Assembly (NCBI GenBank): GCA_002007315.1
Contig: LNZQ01000014.1
Span: 1 to 22,340 of the forward strand
DNA length: 22,340 bases
Direction: 5' to 3'
From: Epulopiscium sp. Nele67-Bin004
GTDB lineage: Bacteria; Bacillota_A; Clostridia; Lachnospirales; Cellulosilyticaceae
Shown here: positions 1 to 6,436 of the stretch, piece by piece
Layout of the letters: every line of letters begins with the position of its first letter
Position numbering within the stretch: position 1 is the first letter of the stretch
The notes under the pieces: generated by a model
Database searches by the model: none
The model's input: the letters and a program-made list of their open reading frames with translations, nothing else
Told to the model about the DNA's origin: nothing
Position numbers and translations under genes: made by a program

Positions 1-1
1 T

Positions 2-355
2 GTTGGTGCTATTGTTCATAATTGGGCACAAGTTTTTGTTGCCATTTTTGTTTTAAATAATATATGGATTTGCTTATATTTACCAGTGTTATCAAGTGTA
101 GCTATTGTTACAGGGATGTTTGTTGGTACAACAAAAACAAATTTTCAAAAACGGGCTAAAATAAAAAAATCGTCGTTAGCAAAGATTTTTGTTATGTCAC
201 CAACCAAAGTTGCTACTATAGCATACAACGGACTTATAAATAATAAAAAAATTATAATTACAGGGGCTTGTAATAAGCATATAATGAATATTATGAACAT
301 AATACCTTGCTCACAAAAGGCGAAACTGGTCGCCAAAACTCAAAATTATAAATAG
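2..355 (+). pseudogene. Chimeric ORF end: Gx-type membrane protein tail fused to short-chain dehydrogenase tail (5'-truncated by window)
   Basis: The frame is open from base 2, so the gene begins upstream of the window. A GTG at 86 lies inside the open frame and is probably not a real start. The first about 40 residues (GAIVHNWAQVFVA, then a hydrophobic stretch ending in YLPVLSSVAIVTG) resemble the C-terminal membrane helices of the Gx / heptaprenyl diphosphate synthase component I family. From about base 125 the protein switches to TTKTNFQKRAKI, then FVMSPTKVATIAYNGL and KKIIITGACNK. That is the usual C-terminal end of DltE/YqjQ-like short-chain dehydrogenases (PG-T-TNFxKRA, then a MSPxKVAxIAYxGL helix). 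Neither half is complete: no Rossmann GxxxGxG or YxxxK is present. I read it as a deletion or recombination fusion, or an assembly chimera. The family calls come from recall of motifs, not a search. Confidence 0.5.
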
Positions 356-382
356 ATAATAATTTTATAGAGGAGGGATTTA

Positions 383-946
383 ATGATAAAAAAAGAAGAT
401 CAACAACAATTAATGATTACAGCATTAACAGGAGTGGGAGTTGTAGTTGCAGTATCAGTTTTTCAAAACATTGATACAAGTAATATTTCACGTCAAATGA
501 GTACGATTGTTTCAAATAGATCCACTGGTAGCGACACAGCAACAGCTGGATCAGGAATGACAAGTCAAACAGGTGGCATGGGTTCAAGTAGCGGCGGTTC
601 AAGTAGTGGCGGTTCAAGTAGCGACAGTTCAAGTAGTGAAAGTAATAGCACTTCAGATGAAAGTACTTCAAGTGAGGACAACACAACTAGTTCTGCAGAT
701 GAAGCAGGTTTAAAAAAGTTTGAAGCAAGTGACAGTAATATGACAGTGACACCTTTAGTGGTAGATGATATCGTGGCATATGGTGAAATTATTGATATAA
801 ACGACTCTGAAGTTGCAATATTATTCGATGAGCAACTAGTAGTTTATCCATATGGCGATAAAGTGACAGACTTTAGTGTTGGAGATTATGTTATTATAAC
901 AAAAGATGGTGACACAAATTTATTAAGAGAACTGCTTGAATTTTAG
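383..946 (+). CDS. Ser/Gly-rich membrane-anchored protein of unknown function
   Basis: This 187-residue protein is preceded by a strong AGGAGG at 371-376. Residues 1-10 are polar and charged (MIKKEDQQQL). A hydrophobic stretch at about 11-27 could be one membrane anchor or an uncleaved signal. Residues about 45-110 are a low-complexity Ser/Gly/Thr linker that becomes acidic (S, E, D) toward its end and includes a four-copy 15-bp tandem repeat. The C-terminal 65 residues (VVDDIVAYGEIIDI through DYVIITKDG) look like a small all-beta domain of alternating hydrophobic strands. I infer that the beta domain is displayed outside the membrane on a flexible stalk. I do not recognise the family. It is convergent with the hydrolase at 997-1782 and shares a hairpin with it. 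Confidence 0.75.
   Translation: MIKKEDQQQLMITALTGVGVVVAVSVFQNIDTSNISRQMSTIVSNRSTGSDTATAGSGMTSQTGGMGSSSGGSSSGGSSSDSSSSESNSTSDESTSSEDNTTSSADEAGLKKFEASDSNMTVTPLVVDDIVAYGEIIDINDSEVAILFDEQLVVYPYGDKVTDFSVGDYVIITKDGDTNLLRELLEF
581..640 (+). repeat. 15-bp tandem repeat, four copies, in the Ser/Gly linker
   Basis: Copies lie at 581-595, 596-610, 611-625 and 626-640. The first three are nearly identical (unit GGTTCAAGTAGYGGC, the third ending GAC) and the fourth is diverged. They encode GSSSG, GSSSG, GSSSD and SSSSE. Because the unit is a multiple of three, copy-number change would lengthen or shorten the linker without breaking the frame. Confidence 0.85.
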
Positions 947-955
947 GATATTTTA

Positions 956-980
956 AGGGGCATGTATGTTAGATGCCCCT
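956..980. terminator. Hairpin between convergent genes, probable shared terminator
   Basis: AGGGGCAT (956-963) pairs perfectly with ATGCCCCT (973-980) across a 9-nt loop. It sits 10 bases after the stop of the Ser-rich gene and 17 bases from the stop of the opposing hydrolase gene. The U-tract is weak on both strands (ATAATTAAT on plus, TTAAAATAT on minus), so termination may be incomplete. Confidence 0.5.
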
Positions 981-996
981 ATAATTAATGCTATTT

Positions 997-1782
997 TTAC
1001 CAAAGTCTATCATCTTGCAAATCAAATCCAAATACTTGAAGCACTTCAAGATTATCACTTCTAGCGATATCTCTTGGCCACACTGTAGGGCCACCATCAT
1101 CATCTATATCAATTCCAAACTGCTTATAAATTTGCCATACAATATGCGAACATTGTGTTGTTTTTGAATTTTCTCCAATTGCAAAAATAAAATACGGAAT
1201 ATCCATAAAATTTTCTAGTGCATATTTTGCAACCTCGTCAAGCTTCTCTTGAGAAAATCCTACTGGTTTAAGCATAATAAAAGTGGGATAAAGTTCCCAT
1301 CTATCGGCATTTTGCAATACTGTTACTGTGCCAGGTTCAAGTGATTCAAGAACAAGCCCGTTTTCGGCGTCAACAACAATTGCAGCGTGTCCATGTCTAA
1401 CTCCGAGAGTTTTTGTGGATTTGGTCAAAAATATATATCCATTTTGATAAGGTGCAAGTTCAAATGCATTCACAACTTCTTCGTCAAAAAACACTTGATC
1501 CCACTTTGTTAGAGCGTTCATCGCAGTTTCTATAACGTCTATATCGTTAAAGTAGTGGTGTTGTAGTGAAAGCATTTCTTCTGTATAATTGGGACGATTT
1601 TTGATTTCGTCTATCAAGCTTTTTGTAATTCCTGTTTGCAAATATAACGTTTCGTAATCGGCATCAGAATAAAAATCTTGTTGCAAAATATATTCAATAT
1701 TTATTTGTTCGTATGTTGGTGCATAAAATTGTGGGGCAGATAATGTATAAAAAATTAGAACTAATATAAGCAATAATGTCAT
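997..1782 (-). CDS. Secreted YiiX/NlpC-P60-like cysteine hydrolase
   Basis: The protein has 261 residues. The N-terminus (MTLLLILVLIFYTLSAPQ) is a short signal peptide or membrane anchor. The C-terminal half carries the permuted papain-like arrangement: a His in VRHGHAAIVVDAENGLVLES, then about 85 residues later a Cys in TTQCSHIVWQIYKQFGIDID. In this fold the segment with H precedes the segment with C, as in YiiX/YebB-type (DUF830-like) members of the NlpC/P60 superfamily. The proposed active-site pair is therefore the His of GHAAIV and the Cys of TQCS. Known relatives cleave amide or thioester bonds in cell-wall peptides or lipids; the substrate here is unknown. The region between the signal and the catalytic domain is mostly helical and acidic. 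A GAAAGGA ribosome binding site precedes the start. The gene stands alone, divergent from tgt. Confidence 0.65.
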   Translation of the reverse strand: MTLLLILVLIFYTLSAPQFYAPTYEQINIEYILQQDFYSDADYETLYLQTGITKSLIDEIKNRPNYTEEMLSLQHHYFNDIDVIETAMNALTKWDQVFFDEEVVNAFELAPYQNGYIFLTKSTKTLGVRHGHAAIVVDAENGLVLESLEPGTVTVLQNADRWELYPTFIMLKPVGFSQEKLDEVAKYALENFMDIPYFIFAIGENSKTTQCSHIVWQIYKQFGIDIDDDGGPTVWPRDIARSDNLEVLQVFGFDLQDDRLW

Positions 1783-1818
1783 AGTGTTTCCTTTCTAAAA
1801 GATTATTTACTAAAAACC

Positions 1819-1847
1819 TTGAAAATTATACCAAACTAGTGTAACAT
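1819..1847 (+). promoter_or_regulatory. Sigma-A-like promoter of tgt-yajC
   Basis: TTGAAA (1819-1824), a 17-base spacer and TAACAT (1842-1847). The -10 is imperfect. The elements overlap those of the divergent promoter, so two polymerases could not bind at the same time. Confidence 0.4.
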
Positions 1848-1854
1848 ATAGCAA
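1825..1854 (-). promoter_or_regulatory. Sigma-A-like promoter of the minus-strand hydrolase gene
   Basis: Read on the minus strand, TTGCTA (1849-1854) is followed by an 18-base spacer and a perfect TATAAT (1825-1830). The -10 lies about 42 bases before the start codon at 1782. It interleaves with the tgt promoter on the other strand. Confidence 0.5.
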
Positions 1855-1876
1855 GCATTAAGAAAAGGAGCAAATT

Positions 1877-3004
1877 ATGTACGAAGTAAAAAAAATTGAG
1901 GGTACAGCAAAACGAGCAACACTTCATACTGTGCACGGCGACATACAAACGCCTGTATTTATGAATGTGGCAACTGTTGCAGCGATTAAAGGGGCATTAG
2001 GCTCAGAAGATTTACACAATATTCACACGCAAGTAGCACTGACAAACACATATCATCTCCATTTGCGTCCAGGCGATGAACTTATCAAAGAACTTGGTGG
2101 TATACACAAGTTTATGAATTGGGACAAACCTGTACTTACAGATTCGGGAGGATTTCAAGTGTTTTCACTTGCTCACAGACGTAAAATTAAAGAAGAAGGC
2201 GTATATTTTGCATCTCACATAGACGGCTCACGTATTTTTATGGGACCAGAGGAGAGCATGCAAATACAATCAAATATTGCATCAACTATTGCGATGGCGT
2301 TTGATGAGTGCCCCCCAGCACTTGCAGAGCGTAGTTATATACAAGCATCGGTTGAACGCACAACGAGATGGTTACAGCGTTCTATGGACGAAATGAACCG
2401 TCTAAATCAGCAAGAGGACACTATAAATAAGCAACAAATGCTCTTTGGTATAAACCAAGGAGGAATTTTGCCAGACGTGCGTATTGAACATGCAAAAGTT
2501 ATACGTGAGTTTGACCTTGCAGGATATGCAGTTGGAGGGCTTGCAGTTGGTGAAAGTCATGAAGATATGTATAACACACTTGAGGCTGTTGTTCCATATT
2601 TGCCACAAAATAAGCCAACATATTTGATGGGTGTTGGTACGCCAGAAAATATTTTGGAGGCAGTTGAGCGTGGTATAGACTTTTTTGACTGCGTTTTGCC
2701 AGCACGAAATGGAAGGCATGGACATGTTTATACAAATCATGGTAAAATGAATTTGTATAACAAAAAGTATGAAAGAGACATGTCCCCAATATCAGAGCAA
2801 TGTGGTTGTAGCGTGTGTCAAAATTATTCACGTGCCTACATTAGACATTTATTAAAGGCAAAAGAAATGTTGGGTATGAGATTTTGCGTAATACACAATT
2901 TGTACTATTTTAACAACCTTATGACAGAAATTAGAAATGCACTTGATGATGGCAAATTTGCCACATACAAAAAAATGCGACTAGACGGTTACACAAATAA
3001 TTAA
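1877..3004 (+). CDS. tgt: Queuine/preQ1 tRNA-ribosyltransferase (TGT)
   Basis: This enzyme exchanges guanine 34 in the anticodon of GUN tRNAs (Tyr, His, Asn, Asp) for preQ1, the key step of queuosine synthesis. The 375-residue length is normal. Visible motifs are LTDSGGFQVFS with the general-acid Asp near residue 90, MAFDEC and GGLAVGE in the base pocket, the nucleophile Asp at about residue 271 in FFDCVLPARNGRHG, and the zinc site CGCSVC plus a His in YIRHLLKAKEMLG. The Cys in FDEC and the Val in GLAVGE are those of preQ1-using bacterial enzymes; queuine-using eukaryotic enzymes differ there (family knowledge). AAGGAG precedes the ATG. yajC follows after 20 bases, so the two are co-transcribed. 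Confidence 0.96.
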   Translation: MYEVKKIEGTAKRATLHTVHGDIQTPVFMNVATVAAIKGALGSEDLHNIHTQVALTNTYHLHLRPGDELIKELGGIHKFMNWDKPVLTDSGGFQVFSLAHRRKIKEEGVYFASHIDGSRIFMGPEESMQIQSNIASTIAMAFDECPPALAERSYIQASVERTTRWLQRSMDEMNRLNQQEDTINKQQMLFGINQGGILPDVRIEHAKVIREFDLAGYAVGGLAVGESHEDMYNTLEAVVPYLPQNKPTYLMGVGTPENILEAVERGIDFFDCVLPARNGRHGHVYTNHGKMNLYNKKYERDMSPISEQCGCSVCQNYSRAYIRHLLKAKEMLGMRFCVIHNLYYFNNLMTEIRNALDDGKFATYKKMRLDGYTNN

Positions 3005-3024
3005 TTAAACGGAGGATACATCTA

Positions 3025-3408
3025 ATGATAGCTGGATCAGTAAGTGGAATTATAGGTTGGGTTTTATATTTTGGATTTTTCTTTGGAGTAATGTGGTTAC
3101 TAATTATTAGACCACAAAAGAAACGTGATGATAAAGTTAATGAAATGAGATCAACAATAAAAACAGGTGACACTGTATTATTAAACAGTGGAATTTACGG
3201 TAAAGTAGTAGATATAATTAATGAAGTATTTATTATAGAAATCGGTATGAACAAAGGTATTAGAATACCTGTAAAACGTCAAGCGGTTATCGGAGTTGAG
3301 TCACCAAACCTAACAGTGGGCAAACAACAAGCATCGCCTAAAGTTGCAGATGAGGACGATTATGACGACTATGAAGACGATGATGAATACGAAGACGACG
3401 ACGAATAA
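3025..3408 (+). CDS. yajC: Preprotein translocase subunit YajC
   Basis: YajC is a small membrane partner of SecDF-SecYEG. The protein has 127 residues: one membrane helix at about 8-28, then the family signature IIRPQKKRDDKVNEMRSTIKTGDTVLLNSGIYGKV and a beta-rich region ending near residue 90. The last about 20 residues are an almost purely Asp/Glu/Tyr tail, longer and more acidic than in most family members; its role is unknown. A GGAGG site precedes the ATG. The tgt-yajC pairing is common, but here secDF does not follow; the next gene is on the opposite strand. Confidence 0.93.
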   Translation: MIAGSVSGIIGWVLYFGFFFGVMWLLIIRPQKKRDDKVNEMRSTIKTGDTVLLNSGIYGKVVDIINEVFIIEIGMNKGIRIPVKRQAVIGVESPNLTVGKQQASPKVADEDDYDDYEDDDEYEDDDE

Positions 3409-3424
3409 AAGCTTATTTTTATAG

Positions 3425-3453
3425 TTGTACCATAAAATGAACAAAGCATAATA
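3425..3453 (+). promoter_or_regulatory. Possible sigma-A-like promoter upstream of the long intergenic hairpin
   Basis: TTGTAC (3425-3430), a 17-base spacer and ATAATA (3448-3453). The region is very AT-rich, so a chance match is likely. If real, it would drive a short RNA containing the 3519-3562 hairpin and ending at the 3615-3649 terminator. Confidence 0.2.
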
Positions 3454-3518
3454 AAATATTTATAAAATATTTATAGCATAGTCATAAAATGTTAAAATGT
3501 ATAAAGTATTATAGTATT

Positions 3519-3562
3519 CAAGAGTTACTACTAGGTCCCCCAACCTAGTAGTAAAACTCTTG
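3519..3562. other. Long intergenic hairpin with a C-rich loop, function unknown
   Basis: The left arm 3519-3536 and right arm 3543-3562 are complementary over 18 pairs, with one two-base AA bulge in the right arm and a 6-base loop of five C and one A. No U-tract follows on either strand, so it is not a standard terminator. It lies between yajC and the convergent Hsp70 gene. It could be part of a small RNA, an RNase processing site, or the remnant of a small mobile repeat. Confidence 0.6.
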
Positions 3563-3614
3563 ATAAGAATCTCCCATAATATATCCCTTTTCCTGTTTGT
3601 AAATTGTAGGCAGA

Positions 3615-3649
3615 AAAAAAGAAGAAACCCCGTTGGTTTCTTCTTTTTT
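3615..3649. terminator. Bidirectional intrinsic terminator
   Basis: A 15-base arm (3615-3629) pairs with 3635-3649 across a 5-base loop. The outer part of the stem is an A-run on one side and a T-run on the other, so the hairpin is followed by U residues whichever strand is transcribed. It serves both the tgt-yajC side (plus) and the Hsp70 operon (minus). Confidence 0.85.
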
Positions 3650-3667
3650 GTTTGTGCAATTTTATTT

Positions 3668-6424
3668 CTATAAATTTTCTACCAAATATTTTTTCTCGAT
3701 TTCTTCAAGATTAGCACCATTTATAACTTTAAGCGTTGTATTTGTAGCCATTTCACATTCATTAGCAACTTTGTTTCCATAACACTCTGGCAAATATAAA
3801 AGTGTATTTTTCACATCATCTAAAATATTAGAATTAATTTTGTGGGTATCACATATGCAACCAATTGCTAGTATTACACACATCAAGTCAGATTGTTTTA
3901 GGCGAATATTGTCTATAATCTCACCAAGTTTTTTGACGATAATTTCAACCCTAGATTTTGATATTTGAGTATCATTTCTAAGTGCAGATGCTATAGCTGA
4001 AACTATTTGCGCCACATTTATTACTAACTCGTTTTGTTCAAGTTGATTGATAATCCAGTCAATATTAGTACCTGTTTTTGCATGTGCATATAAACAAGCT
4101 TGTTTGTAGTGATGATTGCGGTGCAGTAAATGCAACTTATTAATATCCTCAGGTGTTCCACAAATTGCAAGCAATTTAATCGCAGATGAGTTTGTATTAA
4201 TTTTCACTTTAGATGATGAACCTATTCCACTAAGTTCTGAACTAAGTTGAGTTAAACATAGTTTTGCTAGTTTGTGATATTCGCTTTGAGTCCATAAATC
4301 TCCAAGTCTAAATGCAATGATGAATAGTCTATTAATTACAATGTCGTTGTGATTTAGATGTAGATTTTCAAGTACTAGTGGTTTGAAATCTTCTTTATTT
4401 CCAGCGTTACAAATAGTATCAATAATAGTTTTTATACGAGTTGATACATTGCTAGATTTTGTTTGTTTCGATAAGTTGTTGCAAAGCTGTATCAAATTAT
4501 TAATTTCATCTCTTGCATTTAAAGTACTTCCATCAGGTGCTATAAATTTTGCTTTAAATTCTGCAATATCTTTTGTCGTTGTAGAAATTTCAACGATACC
4601 TTCCTCGATTTTTTGTTCACCTTTTTCGTCTAAACTTGTCCAAGCGTTCATAGTGATAACTTTATTTGTACCCATATGCAATTTGAATGCAACATATGCT
4701 CCACTTGAATATTTTCCTTTAAAGGATATATTGCCACTCGATATAGTTCTATATGTGCCATCTAAATTTTGGCTTTTTATTGGTATAGAAATTTTATTTT
4801 GCCCAGGTTCAATTCTAAATCCAAGCATAATATCAGACATATAAGGTAATTCGGAACCAGTTGGTACAATCATTGCAGTTGCTCCATTTTTAGTACCAAG
4901 ATACAAACTATCATTTAATATACTATTTCCAAATTGGATACCCATAGCCTCATAAAATGTATTTTGTTTAGTTTCTTGAACTTCATTAACCTCATTATCT
5001 TGGTTAACTTCAGGTATATATTCAACAGTTTTCATGTTATCTTGAAGTTCGGCATACTTTTGCAAATAGTGGTGATAAATAGCCGCACCACGTGCAACAG
5101 ATTGATCAGGATCTAGTGCAACAATAGGGTCAAATCCAAACAGTTGTTTAAGCCTTTCTTTAATCATATAAAATTTAGACATTCCACCATTTACGATTAC
5201 AGCATCAATATTAATATCTTTTACTTGTAGTTTCTCAGATGCCTTTTTTAGAACATCTAATATAGGGAAAATTATGTTGTTAGTATTAGTAATTGTATCA
5301 AGTTTTTTGTAGTCATCAAATACCATAGTTGGTGCCATAAATTTACCTAGTATATTCTCAATCTCATCTTTAGTAAAACTATCGTCATATGAGTAACCTA
5401 CCCCCCCCATACTACCGCCTATTTGAAGTCGTATTTCGTCATCGTCATCATCGTCATCGTCCCAATTTGATTCCCAACTACTATCAGATATATAGTCGTC
5501 TGTACACATTTCGTTTAGGTCGATTTTGATATTTTCAGCATACACCCTAAGTTGAGCCATAATTGGAGCTTCTGTATTTTTAAGTGTAGATACAACTTTT
5601 GGGTGTGATGAATATTGTTTCAAATAACGCTCATACATAGCTTTGGCGATTGCCTCATCAAAATCATCACCACCAAGTTTTGTATATCTATTTGTTGCAA
5701 TTTCGCTAACTTTTAAAACATCTTGTAAGTTATCACGTCGTTCAATTGTATGAAGTGTAATATCAAGAGTACCTCCGCCAAGGTCAAATACTAAAACGTT
5801 TTTCTTTGTACTAACGTCTAATATATCTCCATGCAGTTCGCCATTTTTTATTTGATTTATAAGGTCATAAATAACAGCATTTGGTTCAGATAACAGTATT
5901 GGACGGTCCGTCCCATCTTCATTTTTTGTTGTAATCCCTGCAAGTTCTGCCGCCTCTATAGTAGCTTTGCACATCGCAGAGTCAAAGTTGGCTGGAACAG
6001 TTATTACAGCGTTTGTAATAGGTTGCTTAAACGTTTGTTTAGTTTCGTTTATCATATGACGCAAAATATTTGCTGAAATTTGTGCTGGCGTCTTGTCTGG
6101 AATGTCGTCAGACAAACCTTCTGTTGTTGGTTTTCCCATCTGACTTTTAATAGATTTCGCCACAAGGTGTGGGCGTAGAGGATATTGAATTTTAGCAAAA
6201 TCCCCTACAAGTGGCTTGTAGCCATTTTCGGCACGATAGTATACGCAAGAAGGTAGAGTGGCTTTTTTTGCTCTTGAAATACCACCGCTTGCCCCCATAC
6301 TGTTGTATATATCAACTGCTCTTTGGACTTCAACAACTTTGCTTATAGCGTCACCATTTGGCTTGACAATAACAGTTGCAAGAACAGAATTTGTAGTTCC
6401 TAAATCAATTCCTATGCATAACAT
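3668..6424 (-). CDS. Large Hsp70-family ATPase with acidic insert and C-terminal helical extension
   Basis: 918 residues, against about 610 for DnaK. The actin-like ATPase domain (about 1-455) has phosphate-1 GIDLGTTNS (5-13), AVITVPANF near 140, phosphate-2 DLGGGTLD (214-221), LGGDDFDEA near 250, the adenosine motif VNGGMS (411-416) and LDPDQSVARGAA (437-448). ATP binding therefore looks intact. An insert at about 305-350 contains eight consecutive Asp (322-329) and a flexible Gly segment encoded by a G8 tract. Residues about 480-640 resemble a beta-sandwich substrate-binding domain. Residues about 640-918 are helical, perhaps HEAT-like, with no EEVD or DnaK-type lid visible. AAGGAGG overlaps the upstream stop codon, and the 12-base gap shows tight coupling to the GrpE-like gene. 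It is not the housekeeping dnaK: the sequence is divergent, the architecture differs, and there is no dnaJ or hrcA neighbour. Confidence 0.85.
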   Translation of the reverse strand: MLCIGIDLGTTNSVLATVIVKPNGDAISKVVEVQRAVDIYNSMGASGGISRAKKATLPSCVYYRAENGYKPLVGDFAKIQYPLRPHLVAKSIKSQMGKPTTEGLSDDIPDKTPAQISANILRHMINETKQTFKQPITNAVITVPANFDSAMCKATIEAAELAGITTKNEDGTDRPILLSEPNAVIYDLINQIKNGELHGDILDVSTKKNVLVFDLGGGTLDITLHTIERRDNLQDVLKVSEIATNRYTKLGGDDFDEAIAKAMYERYLKQYSSHPKVVSTLKNTEAPIMAQLRVYAENIKIDLNEMCTDDYISDSSWESNWDDDDDDDDEIRLQIGGSMGGVGYSYDDSFTKDEIENILGKFMAPTMVFDDYKKLDTITNTNNIIFPILDVLKKASEKLQVKDINIDAVIVNGGMSKFYMIKERLKQLFGFDPIVALDPDQSVARGAAIYHHYLQKYAELQDNMKTVEYIPEVNQDNEVNEVQETKQNTFYEAMGIQFGNSILNDSLYLGTKNGATAMIVPTGSELPYMSDIMLGFRIEPGQNKISIPIKSQNLDGTYRTISSGNISFKGKYSSGAYVAFKLHMGTNKVITMNAWTSLDEKGEQKIEEGIVEISTTTKDIAEFKAKFIAPDGSTLNARDEINNLIQLCNNLSKQTKSSNVSTRIKTIIDTICNAGNKEDFKPLVLENLHLNHNDIVINRLFIIAFRLGDLWTQSEYHKLAKLCLTQLSSELSGIGSSSKVKINTNSSAIKLLAICGTPEDINKLHLLHRNHHYKQACLYAHAKTGTNIDWIINQLEQNELVINVAQIVSAIASALRNDTQISKSRVEIIVKKLGEIIDNIRLKQSDLMCVILAIGCICDTHKINSNILDDVKNTLLYLPECYGNKVANECEMATNTTLKVINGANLEEIEKKYLVENL
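5401..5408 (-). repeat. G8 homopolymer inside the Hsp70-like reading frame
   Basis: Eight consecutive C on the plus strand read as G8 in the coding strand, encoding the end of Met plus Gly-Gly-Val at about residues 339-342. In such AT-rich DNA this is an outlier and a potential slippage site. One base gained or lost would truncate the protein within the ATPase domain. Confidence 0.9.
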
Positions 6425-6436
6425 AACAATCCTCCT

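Noticed and set aside
1877..3004. Queuine-salvaging variant of TGT
   Set aside because: The NGRHG variation suggested it, but the pocket residues seen (Cys in FDEC, Val in GLAVGE) are those of ordinary preQ1-using enzymes.
4383..4844. 153-codon plus-strand frame inside the Hsp70-like gene
   Set aside because: Antisense to a clearly coding frame with Hsp70 motifs; no ribosome binding site and no recognisable protein.
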